Positions 47,459-55,233 of a stretch of DNA of 64,000 bases are shown piece by piece. The DNA comes from Veillonella infantium (GTDB taxonomy: Bacteria > Bacillota > Negativicutes > Veillonellales > Veillonellaceae): contig NZ_PPDD01000002.1 of assembly GCF_002959895.1 (NCBI RefSeq), positions 62,001 through 126,000 of the forward strand, given 5' to 3'. Position numbers and translations under genes: made by a program. The notes under the pieces are model-generated. The model did not search any database. It was not told the origin of the DNA and worked only from the letters and a program-made list of their open reading frames with translations. The number at the start of each line of letters is the position of its first letter. Position 1 is the stretch's first letter.

Positions 47459-47612
47459 AGAAACTCCTTTAAATATACGATAAACACATGAGATATATCC
47501 AATTTCTGTATATCCTTGTGTAAAAGCCCACTCATATCATAGAATATGATATATAGTATACCTTATATTGTAGTATATTTCATAAAAAGAGCAATATGTA
47601 CGATAAAAACAC

Positions 47613-47641
47613 TTGCTTTACGCTACTCTTTATGATAATAT
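47613..47641 (+). promoter_or_regulatory. Promoter of rpmB
   Basis: -35 TTGCTT (47613-47618), -10 TAATAT (47636-47641), spacer 17, reading into rpmB. Confidence 0.55.
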
Positions 47642-47681
47642 ACTTTTGTTATGTTATAGATTAAGCTTGGAGGTGGAAACT

Positions 47682-47870
47682 ATGGCAAACCTTTGCGAAG
47701 TATGTGGCAAATCCACATCTAGCGGTATGAACGTGAGTCACTCTCACATTCGCACAAGAAAAACTTGGAAACCGAACATTCAAAGAGTACGGGCGGTTGT
47801 AGACGGTGCTACTAAAAAAGTAAACGTATGCACTCGCTGCCTTCGTTCTAATAAAATTACACGCGCGTAA
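47682..47870 (+). CDS. rpmB: 50S ribosomal protein L28
   Basis: 62-residue ribosomal protein. ATG at 47682 follows GGAGGTGG. It is the zinc-binding C+ form: CEVCGK near the start and CTRCLRS near the end make the metal site. The core KTWKPNIQRVRAVVDG is typical of bacterial L28. It is one of only three plus-strand genes in the window. Confidence 0.96.
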   Translation: MANLCEVCGKSTSSGMNVSHSHIRTRKTWKPNIQRVRAVVDGATKKVNVCTRCLRSNKITRA

Positions 47871-47909
47871 AATAAAAAGTACATGTACTCTTTGGGGTTC
47901 TAGAGCCCC

Positions 47910-47949
47910 AAAAAAAGCAGTTAGTTCATTTGAACTAACTGCTTTTTTT
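47910..47949. terminator. Bidirectional terminator between rpmB and dgt
   Basis: Perfect 19-base arms, seven A then GCAGTTAGTTCA and the exact complement ending in seven T, with a two-base loop. It serves both converging genes. An adjacent TTTGGGG...CCCCAAA hairpin at 47891-47912 lacks a T run on the rpmB side. Confidence 0.9.
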
Positions 47950-47975
47950 GTTATCTATGTACCTATTACTAAAAG

Positions 47976-48965
47976 TTACAAGGTAATATTTGGAATGTAA
48001 TACTGTTTAAATAGCTTTATGGCATATTGATCTGTTAAGCCGGCTACATAATCTACTACATCACGGGTAGAATAAAACTCTCTTGTACTTTCACAACCCT
48101 CCATATCGTCAGGATGTTCCATAAAGTGAGTAAATAAGTTTTTCACCACATGAGATGCCTTATTTCGATCTGGAATTAAAGCCGGCGCCAAATAAACATT
48201 TTTAAACATAAATTGACGGAATAGATTCATAGTCATCTCTATATCACTAGACATAGAAATAACAGGTTTATCTAAAGACTCTCGCACCATATCTTCAACC
48301 ATGGCGGTGATCATACTAGAAGGAGTCATTCCAAAGTGTTCACGCACTTCAAAAGGTAATTCCTCAGCGGTCAACATACCAGCGCGCTGTGCATCATCAA
48401 AATCATGACACAAATAGGCAATGCGGTCTACGATACGAATAATTTGACCTTCCAAAGTGACAGGGATATGTGCCCCTGTATGACCTACGATGCCATCACG
48501 TACAGCAGTGGTTAAATTAAGACCTTGATGGTCGCCATGCTTTTCTAAAACCTCAACCATACGCAAGCTTTGTTCATTATGATTAAAGTGACCAACCATA
48601 TCACGCAACGCATATTCACCGACGTGACCAAATGGGGTATGTCCCACATCATGCCCCATAGCGATAGCTTCTACTAAATCTTCATTTAGTCGCAACGCAC
48701 GAGCCACTGTACGACCTATTTGTCCTACCTCAAGGGTATGGGTCATACGCGTACGATAATGGTCACCTGGCGCAATATAAACTTGTGTCTTATGCTTTAA
48801 CCGTCTAAAACATTTACTGTGAATAATGCGGTCCCGATCACGTTGAAAGGCAGTTCTAAGTGAATCGGGGGCTTCCTCTAAATCACGGATGGCATCACGG
48901 CTTTTCGCTGCATAAGGAGAGAGGAGTAAAGCCTCCCTCTCCTCTATTTGTTCCCGTATATTCAT
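47976..48965 (-). CDS. dgt: Deoxyguanosinetriphosphate triphosphohydrolase-like protein
   Basis: HD-domain dNTP triphosphohydrolase (329 residues) that should release triphosphate from dNTPs. Metal ligands are in RMTHTLEVGQIGR (about 70-80) and AMGHDVGHTPFGH (about 100-112), with a downstream DRIAYLCHDFDDA (about 180). It overlaps ppsR by four bases (ATGA) and ends before the bidirectional terminator. Confidence 0.92.
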   Translation of the reverse strand: MNIREQIEEREALLLSPYAAKSRDAIRDLEEAPDSLRTAFQRDRDRIIHSKCFRRLKHKTQVYIAPGDHYRTRMTHTLEVGQIGRTVARALRLNEDLVEAIAMGHDVGHTPFGHVGEYALRDMVGHFNHNEQSLRMVEVLEKHGDHQGLNLTTAVRDGIVGHTGAHIPVTLEGQIIRIVDRIAYLCHDFDDAQRAGMLTAEELPFEVREHFGMTPSSMITAMVEDMVRESLDKPVISMSSDIEMTMNLFRQFMFKNVYLAPALIPDRNKASHVVKNLFTHFMEHPDDMEGCESTREFYSTRDVVDYVAGLTDQYAIKLFKQYYIPNITL

Positions 48966-49783
48966 TTACCCTCCGATGCACGGTTTTTATCGATCAATTG
49001 CATAACTAGAGATGCTGTTTCTTCGATGGATTTATTAGAAACATCTAGCACTTGGCAATGTAAACGACGCATAATAGCTTTTGCATATTCTAATTCAGAT
49101 TGAATACGCTCAATAGATGCGTAGTTTGCTTCGTCTTCAAGACCGATAGCGCGTAACCGTTCACTACGAATATTATTTAATTTGAATGGGTCAATAATAA
49201 GGCCCACGATTTTTTTTGCTGGAATTTTAAATAATTCCTCTGGTAATGGTACCTCAGGTACTAATGGCAAATTGGCAGCTTTAATCTTTTTGTACGCCAA
49301 GAACATAGATAATGGCGTCTTACTTGTTCTAGATACACCAATAATAACTACATCAGCCTTTTCAAAGCCCGATGGATTTTTACCATCGTCATATTTTACG
49401 GCAAATTCAATGGCTTCTACCTTTTTGAAGTATTCTTGGTCAAGCTTATGAACCATACCAGCTGTCATACGAGGCTTTGTGGATGCAACAGTACCTACAG
49501 CATTGAGAACTGGGCCCATAATATCTACAGCAGGAATATTGTATTCCGCCACTTTTTCATGAAGATATTTGCGCAAAGACTCAGATACAATGGTATGACA
49601 AATAACATGATTACCGCGTTTTGCATCTGCTATAATTTCATCAATTTGGCTTTCACTATCAATATAAGGAATACGAACAATTTCAATTTGTTCCTTATCA
49701 TATTGACTCGCCGTAGCTCTTGCTACAGCCTCTGCAGTCTCCCCAAGGGAGTCCGATATTGCATAAATAATTTTTTCTGCCAT
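48962..49783 (-). CDS. ppsR: Pyruvate, water dikinase regulatory protein (PSRP)
   Basis: Bifunctional serine/threonine kinase and phosphorylase of the DUF299 family (273 residues); it inactivates and reactivates PEP synthase or PPDK by ADP-dependent phosphorylation next to the catalytic His. It begins IYAISDSLGETAEAV and has the P-loop-like GVSRTSKTP (about 149-157). Next to it is ccpN, and ppsA (50522-52903) lies just upstream, a coherent regulator-target group. It overlaps dgt by four bases. Confidence 0.93.
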   Translation of the reverse strand: MAEKIIYAISDSLGETAEAVARATASQYDKEQIEIVRIPYIDSESQIDEIIADAKRGNHVICHTIVSESLRKYLHEKVAEYNIPAVDIMGPVLNAVGTVASTKPRMTAGMVHKLDQEYFKKVEAIEFAVKYDDGKNPSGFEKADVVIIGVSRTSKTPLSMFLAYKKIKAANLPLVPEVPLPEELFKIPAKKIVGLIIDPFKLNNIRSERLRAIGLEDEANYASIERIQSELEYAKAIMRRLHCQVLDVSNKSIEETASLVMQLIDKNRASEGK

Positions 49784-49793
49784 TCTATCAACC

Positions 49794-50423
49794 TCAATGT
49801 ATGCTACATTCTAAAAATACTTTCGCTACCGTCGTTTTAGATACACGGCCTACAACCTTTAGACGTTTCTTGTTTTCCACATCCTCGCGAACGACGACAG
49901 GTAAACAATCCACTTCATAATCTATCATTTTCTGTGCAGCCTCTACTAATGTATCGGTAGGCTCCACTGTTATAACCTTACTTACAGGGGTCATAATCAT
50001 AGATATAGGCATTGTGTGCGAATCTGTTTGCCCCATAGAGGCACGCAACAAGTCCTTACGAGATACTACACCTACTAAATAGGAATCATCACACACTAGA
50101 ATAGTCCCTACATCTTCAGTAAATATAGTAACAATCGTATCATACAAACTTGTATCCCCGTTGACCACGACGGCTTGAGATAATACATCACTTACCAGAA
50201 ATGATTTTAATCGCTCCGCCGTTTGTGTTTCTTTTGAAAGTCCCACATAGTAGTAACCTACATTCGGACGCGCATCCAAAACACCTAGCATAGTTAACAC
50301 CGACAAATCTGAACGCAATGCAGATCTAGTAACCTCTAAATGTTCAGCAATAGCACTGCCCGTTACAGGCCCTTCTTCACGAACGATTTGAGCAATTTGT
50401 TCTTGTCGTTTCGACAGTTTCAC
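49794..50423 (-). CDS. ccpN: CcpN-like repressor: HTH plus CBS domains
   Basis: Transcription factor of the CcpN (YqzB) type (209 residues). An N-terminal winged helix (about 1-65, KRQEQIAQIVREEGPVTGSAIAEHLEVTRSALRSDL) is followed by two CBS domains (about 75-205). In B. subtilis CcpN represses gluconeogenic genes. GTG at 50423 has GGGGG seven bases upstream; an earlier in-frame ATG has no better site. It is followed by ppsR after ten bases; ppsA upstream is a natural candidate target. Confidence 0.9.
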   Translation of the reverse strand: MKLSKRQEQIAQIVREEGPVTGSAIAEHLEVTRSALRSDLSVLTMLGVLDARPNVGYYYVGLSKETQTAERLKSFLVSDVLSQAVVVNGDTSLYDTIVTIFTEDVGTILVCDDSYLVGVVSRKDLLRASMGQTDSHTMPISMIMTPVSKVITVEPTDTLVEAAQKMIDYEVDCLPVVVREDVENKKRLKVVGRVSKTTVAKVFLECSIH

Positions 50424-50474
50424 ACGGTAACCCCCTTTCATCTCTGTTTGTATTATATCCTAAGTTACCATTCA

Positions 50475-50505
50475 GAAAAAGAGGAGACCAACGGGCCTCC
50501 TCTTT
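50475..50505 (-). terminator. Terminator after ppsA
   Basis: Arms AAAGAGGAG / CTCCTCTTT with a 10-base loop and a T-rich tail, 17 bases beyond the ppsA stop codon. Confidence 0.8.
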
Positions 50506-50521
50506 CAATACCACTATATGA

Positions 50522-52903
50522 TTACCAAGTTAAGTCATCAGTTTCTTGACGACCACGACCAGTCATAGCATCGAGCATAATTCGTTGTTCGATTTGAGCC
50601 ACCATTTTCTTAGTGTTCACAACCGCATCTGGGTTAACAGAAATGGAATCGATACCACTCTTCACGAGGAATTCGCAAAGTTCAGGATACACGCTTGGCG
50701 CTTGGCCACAGATGGATACAGTTTTACCATCTTTGTGAGCCACTTCGATGAGATGGCGAATTGCTCTACGAACTGCTAGATTCCGTTCATCATAGATATG
50801 TTGAACTGTTTCGTTATCACGGTCACAGCCAAGAACGAGCATAGTCAAATCGTTAGAACCAATGGAATAACCATCTACATATTTATTGAATTGATCAGCT
50901 AAGATAATATTGGATGGAATCTCAGCCATGAGCCATACTTTGAAGTCTTTACCGCGTACAAGACCTTCTTGAGCCATTAAATTAGTTACTAATTCAGCTT
51001 CCTCTACAGTACGGCAGAATGGAATCATAACTTGTAAGTTTTTGAAACCAAATTCGTTACGTACTTTTTTGATTGCTTCTAATTCTAATTTGAAAGCAGG
51101 TGTATATTTTGGATCATAGTAACGAGCTGCACCACGCCAGCCAAGTAATGCACTGGATTCATGTGGTTCATATTTGTCACCACCGTTGAGATCACGGTAT
51201 TCGCTAGATTTGAAGTCGCTCAAACGAACTACTACTTGGCGAGGAGCCAATGCTTGACAAACTTTACGCATACCTTCTGCCAATGTATTAACTGCAAAGT
51301 CACTGCGACCAGTTTCAATAAGGTGTAATGGGTGTTCGTGAATGAAAGTAGTCCAAATGAACTCTTCACGCATTAGACCAATACCATCACATGGTAATAC
51401 ACCATGTTTTTCAGCTAAATCAGGATTGCCTAAATTCATGTAAATTTTAGTGCCTGTTACAGGAACATATTCAGTTGCAACACTTGCAGTAGCTTGTACT
51501 TCTGGCTTTTTAACGATATCTTCTAATACACCATCGTATACGATACCATTTGTAGCATCAACAGTAATCATTTGACCATCTTTAATGGATGTTGTTGCTT
51601 CATGGCTACGGCTCTTAGTACCTACGATACAAGGAATACCAAGCTCACGGCTAACGATGGACGCATGACAAGTCATACCGCCAGCATCAGTAACAATAGC
51701 TTTTGCCTTTTTCATTGCTGGTACCCAGTCAGGAGCTGTCATAGCAGTGACAAGGATTTCCCCTTCTTTGAATTCATCAATATCCTCAGGATTGATGATA
51801 ACATGAGCTTTACCGGCTGCATTACCAGGGGAAGCTGGCAAACCTTTTACAATAATTTCACGATTACCTGCATCTAATGTACTAGGTTTTTCAGTTGTTT
51901 TTGGCTTTTCTTTACGGGACCAAACTGTTTCTGGGCGAGCTTGTAAAATCCAAATTTTACCGTCTCGTTCATCTACACCCCACTCCATATCCATGTAGCA
52001 ACCATAATGTTTTTCGATTGCTTTTGCGTATTTAGCAAGCTCCAAAACTTGAGCATCTGTAATAACTTGTTGTTTAGCTTCATCTGCTGGAACAACTTCT
52101 TCAACACAGTCCCCGTCAGCTTTACGAACTAAGCGGATATGTTTGTCATTAATCATGCGATCAGTAATTTCCATTTTGGCTTTATCTACATGGAAATTAT
52201 CTGGTGTAACTGTACCTTGTACAACGTACTCACCTAGGCCCCAAGAACCTTCGATAAGGATGTTGTTATCGTTACCTGTTACAAGGTCAACAGTGAACAT
52301 TACGCCAGCCGCTTTAGAGAATACCATCATTTGAACGGCAGCACTCAATGCTACTGTCATATGATCGAAACCTTGTTTTACACGGTAGTATGTTGCACGA
52401 TCTGTGAAAGTAGATGCATAACATTCTTTTACTTTCTCGATGATAACATCAGCACCACGTACATTTAAATATGTATCTTGTTGGCCAGCAAAGCTTGCAT
52501 CTGGCAAGTCTTCTGCGGTTGCACTAGAACGAACTGCTACGAATGGGTTTTCTTCGTTTACTTTTTTACCAAGTTCTTCATAAGCATGACGGATAGCATC
52601 TGCCAACTCTTTTGGCATTACTTCTTCGCAAATCATGCGGCGAATTTTAGCACATACTTCACGCAATAATGCAGAATTTTCTACATCATCTAACGCATCA
52701 AGTTCAGCGCGGATTTTATCTTCCAAACCTGTTGCTTTCATAAACTCACGATAACCATGAGCAGTTGTAGCAAAACCGTAAGGTACAGGTACATTAGTGG
52801 AGGATGTCAATTCCCCTAAGGAAGAAGATTTACCACCAACTAAATTAACATCTTCACGTTGTAATTCATCAAACCAAAGTACGTATGCTGTTTCGCGATT
52901 CAT
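50522..52903 (-). CDS. ppsA: Phosphoenolpyruvate synthase (pyruvate, water dikinase)
   Basis: Makes PEP from pyruvate and ATP, a gluconeogenic step (793 residues). N-terminal ATP-grasp domain (about 1-340, LVGGKSSSLGEL, RSSATAEDLPDASFAGQQDT). Central swivelling domain with phospho-His413 in GGMTCHASIVSRELG. C-terminal PEP/pyruvate TIM barrel (about 470-785) with catalytic Cys in SICGQAPSV. The Thr before His413 is the expected PSRP target. A minus-strand TTGACA and TATACT lie upstream near the Nudix gene end, with a spacer of only 15. In a lactate-using organism this enzyme would be central. Confidence 0.96.
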   Translation of the reverse strand: MNRETAYVLWFDELQREDVNLVGGKSSSLGELTSSTNVPVPYGFATTAHGYREFMKATGLEDKIRAELDALDDVENSALLREVCAKIRRMICEEVMPKELADAIRHAYEELGKKVNEENPFVAVRSSATAEDLPDASFAGQQDTYLNVRGADVIIEKVKECYASTFTDRATYYRVKQGFDHMTVALSAAVQMMVFSKAAGVMFTVDLVTGNDNNILIEGSWGLGEYVVQGTVTPDNFHVDKAKMEITDRMINDKHIRLVRKADGDCVEEVVPADEAKQQVITDAQVLELAKYAKAIEKHYGCYMDMEWGVDERDGKIWILQARPETVWSRKEKPKTTEKPSTLDAGNREIIVKGLPASPGNAAGKAHVIINPEDIDEFKEGEILVTAMTAPDWVPAMKKAKAIVTDAGGMTCHASIVSRELGIPCIVGTKSRSHEATTSIKDGQMITVDATNGIVYDGVLEDIVKKPEVQATASVATEYVPVTGTKIYMNLGNPDLAEKHGVLPCDGIGLMREEFIWTTFIHEHPLHLIETGRSDFAVNTLAEGMRKVCQALAPRQVVVRLSDFKSSEYRDLNGGDKYEPHESSALLGWRGAARYYDPKYTPAFKLELEAIKKVRNEFGFKNLQVMIPFCRTVEEAELVTNLMAQEGLVRGKDFKVWLMAEIPSNIILADQFNKYVDGYSIGSNDLTMLVLGCDRDNETVQHIYDERNLAVRRAIRHLIEVAHKDGKTVSICGQAPSVYPELCEFLVKSGIDSISVNPDAVVNTKKMVAQIEQRIMLDAMTGRGRQETDDLTW

Positions 52904-52979
52904 GTGAGAACCTCCTAGTCAATTAGTGCAACACATTAAACCTTTTACACATAAATAGTATACCTTAATTTAAAATCTG

Positions 52980-53621
52980 TCAATTTATATGAGGGTTATT
53001 ATGCAAATAAATCTCCCTATATATATCTAAAAAGTTTTTCAGCACTCGCCCCGTTAGTCCCCATATGGTGTATTGTTCATAGGGATAGAAATAGACGGAG
53101 TAGTTTTGTCTAATTTTCCAGTCAATGTTGTAGCCTTCTAATAAATGGAATGGAAAGTCCTTTAACGGTCTTGTAGCTATATCTAGATGACCTACAGTTG
53201 GCTCCATGTCTAATAGATATTGTAATGGAACGGTGAATACCTCTCCTACTTCATCAGGATTTGGTTTTAAATCACTTGTATGTAAACGTACGGCTACAGC
53301 ATATAATTTGACACCTATCGCAGATACGAGACAGTCTAAATTACCAAGTAATTCAATTTGATCTAAATCTATGCCCAATTCTTCAGAGCACTCACGCATG
53401 GCAGCATGGGCACTGCTTTTATCATTAGGTTCACAGTGGCCACCAGGAAAGCTAATTTCACCAGGCTGACGGCGTAGCTTATTACTGCGTACAGTAAATA
53501 CTACGTGATCTTCCCCATCGATTTCTAGTAATGGTACTGCTACGGCCGCAGTTATAACATCAATGTCGGTAAGAACAGTATGTTCTCGTTTTTCTAGGAA
53601 ATTAGATAGTTTCTTGTCCAT
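52980..53621 (-). CDS. Nudix hydrolase, CoA pyrophosphatase type
   Basis: 213-residue Nudix enzyme. The Nudix box reads GGHCEPNDKSSAHAAMRECSEELGI (about 62-86). Just before it is the CoA-diphosphatase pattern FTVRSNKLRRQPGEISFPGG, so coenzyme A or acyl-CoA is the likely substrate. ATG at 53621 has AAGAGG upstream; the frame is open 63 bases further but lacks a site. An AT-rich tandem repeat lies upstream of it. Confidence 0.87.
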   Translation of the reverse strand: MDKKLSNFLEKREHTVLTDIDVITAAVAVPLLEIDGEDHVVFTVRSNKLRRQPGEISFPGGHCEPNDKSSAHAAMRECSEELGIDLDQIELLGNLDCLVSAIGVKLYAVAVRLHTSDLKPNPDEVGEVFTVPLQYLLDMEPTVGHLDIATRPLKDFPFHLLEGYNIDWKIRQNYSVYFYPYEQYTIWGLTGRVLKNFLDIYREIYLHNNPHIN

Positions 53622-53691
53622 ATATAGTCCTCTTACTTTATAGTAAAATTTATACAATATCCATATAAATCTTTTATGTATCAAATTAGTA

Positions 53692-53743
53692 TTTTATATT
53701 TATCTTTTATATTTATCTTTTATATTCATCTTTTATATTCATT
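53692..53743. repeat. Four tandem copies of a 13-base AT-rich unit
   Basis: Units TTTTATATTTATC, TTTTATATTTATC, TTTTATATTCATC, TTTTATATTCATT in direct succession, total 52 bases. They lie in the gap between the tyrS terminator and the Nudix gene, 71 bases upstream of the latter. The copies are nearly identical, so copy number may vary between strains. No other feature was seen in 53622-53819. Confidence 0.9.
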
Positions 53744-53819
53744 ATACATTAACTTGTACCTAAATTTTGGAGTTACTATTAATAGATACAATAGAGGAAA
53801 ATCTTATAAAGAAAATGGA

Positions 53820-53858
53820 CAAAAAAACTGTGATGAGGTTTCTACCCCATCACAGTTT
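53820..53858 (-). terminator. Terminator after tyrS
   Basis: Hairpin AAACTGTGATG / CATCACAGTTT with an extended loop and seven T residues on the minus strand. Confidence 0.85.
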
Positions 53859-53862
53859 TATA

Positions 53863-55071
53863 TTAGTTAAATTTAATTTTTATAAATTTACGCTTACCTA
53901 CTTGAACGATCATGCCCTCTTCAAGGGTAAGGTTTTCTTCTGTATATTTTTCTCCATTTACTTTAAAAGCACCAGCTTTAATGGAGCGACGTGCTTCACC
54001 ATTAGAGGCAGTCAAACCAGCATCTGTACAGAATTGTGGTACAAAGATTGGTTCTGTTGGCGCATCCATAGCGTATTCAGGAATATCTGTAGGTAATGCG
54101 CGTTGTTGGAATACACGTTTGAATTCTTCTTCTGCCTCAAGAGCAGCCTCTTCACCATGGTACAAACGAACAATGGTACGAGCTAATTGCATTTTAGCGT
54201 CACGTGGATGTAATTCACCACTTTCAAGACGTTTTTCCATGTCCTCTTGTTCTTCAATTGGCATATCTGTAACGAGCATGAAGTAGCGCATCATCAATTC
54301 ATCAGGAATAGACATTGCTTTACCGTACATTTCTTTAGGTTCTTCGTCGATACCGATGTAATTGCCTAAAGATTTACTCATTTTTTGAACACCGTCAAGG
54401 CCTTCAAGCAATGGCATTGTGATAACAACTTGAGGTTCTTGACCTTCTAATTCTTGTAAATGACGGCCCATTAACAAGTTAAAAGTTTGGTCTGTACCAC
54501 CAAATTCAACATCAGCATGTAATGCTACAGAATCTTGACCTTGCATCAATGGATACATAAACTCATGAACACCAATAGCACGACCTTCTTTAAAGCGTTT
54601 ATTGAAATCATCACGTTCCATCATACGCGCTACAGTGTAAGAACTTGCCAAACGTAGAACATCAGCAAAATTCATGGATTCAAGCCATTCACTGTTGTCG
54701 CGAACGATAGTTTTTTCAGGATCCAACACTTTGAAGATTTGTGTTTTATAAGTTTCAGCATTTTTCAATACTTCTTCTTTTGTAAGTGGTGGACGAGTTG
54801 CGCTTTTACCAGTAGGATCACCAATACGTGCAGTGAAACCACCGATAACAATCACTACTTGATGACCAAATTCTTGGAACAAACGTAATTTACGAAGTGG
54901 TACAGTATGACCCAAATGAATATCTGGCGCTGTTGGGTCCAAACCTAGTTTTACAACTAACGGTTTATTTTCCTTAATGGATTTTTCTATTTTCTTTACA
55001 AGATCTTGTTCATTAATTAAATCTGCTACGCCGTGTTTAATTTGGCGTACTTGTTCTTGAGCACTAACCAT
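53863..55071 (-). CDS. tyrS: Tyrosine--tRNA ligase
   Basis: Class I synthetase charging tRNA-Tyr (402 residues). The HIGH motif is HLGH (52-55), the KMSKS loop is at 230-234, and an S4 RNA-binding domain occupies about 340-402. The KMSKS form and length match the TyrZ branch rather than the KFGKT form of B. subtilis TyrS. ATG at 55071 follows GAGGAGG. It has its own promoter and no T-box was found upstream. Confidence 0.96.
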   Translation of the reverse strand: MVSAQEQVRQIKHGVADLINEQDLVKKIEKSIKENKPLVVKLGLDPTAPDIHLGHTVPLRKLRLFQEFGHQVVIVIGGFTARIGDPTGKSATRPPLTKEEVLKNAETYKTQIFKVLDPEKTIVRDNSEWLESMNFADVLRLASSYTVARMMERDDFNKRFKEGRAIGVHEFMYPLMQGQDSVALHADVEFGGTDQTFNLLMGRHLQELEGQEPQVVITMPLLEGLDGVQKMSKSLGNYIGIDEEPKEMYGKAMSIPDELMMRYFMLVTDMPIEEQEDMEKRLESGELHPRDAKMQLARTIVRLYHGEEAALEAEEEFKRVFQQRALPTDIPEYAMDAPTEPIFVPQFCTDAGLTASNGEARRSIKAGAFKVNGEKYTEENLTLEEGMIVQVGKRKFIKIKFN

Positions 55072-55100
55072 GATAATCCTCCTCGAAATACTATTGTTTT

Positions 55101-55129
55101 AGTATACCATTATCTAAAAACTTTCACAA
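55101..55129 (-). promoter_or_regulatory. Promoter of tyrS
   Basis: Minus-strand -35 TTGTGA (55129-55124), -10 TATACT (55106-55101), spacer 17. Confidence 0.65.
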
Positions 55130-55141
55130 TTATATATATAG

Positions 55142-55170
55142 TATTGGTTTTAAGCCTTTTATGATATAAT
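55142..55170 (+). promoter_or_regulatory. Extended -10 promoter of the PBP gene
   Basis: TGATATAAT (55162-55170), an extended -10, with a weak -35 TATTGG (55142-55147) at spacer 17. It diverges from the tyrS promoter. Confidence 0.55.
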
Positions 55171-55233
55171 ATTTATAACTGCGTAATAGAATTTACGTTA
55201 TATTTACTAACAAAAGAAAAAAGAGGTGACTCT

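Noticed and set aside
47891-47912. Separate rpmB terminator (GGGG/CCCC hairpin)
   Set aside because: It is followed by A, not T, on the rpmB strand; the next hairpin at 47910-47949 fits much better.
53692-53743. Short CRISPR array
   Set aside because: Units are contiguous 13-base tandem copies with no spacers and no cas genes nearby.
53676-53870. 64-codon plus-strand open frame over the tandem repeat
   Set aside because: Its coding is largely the AT-rich repeat itself and it lacks a ribosome site.
55072-55233. T-box upstream of tyrS
   Set aside because: No GGAACCGCG core or terminator is present and the space to the promoter is too short.
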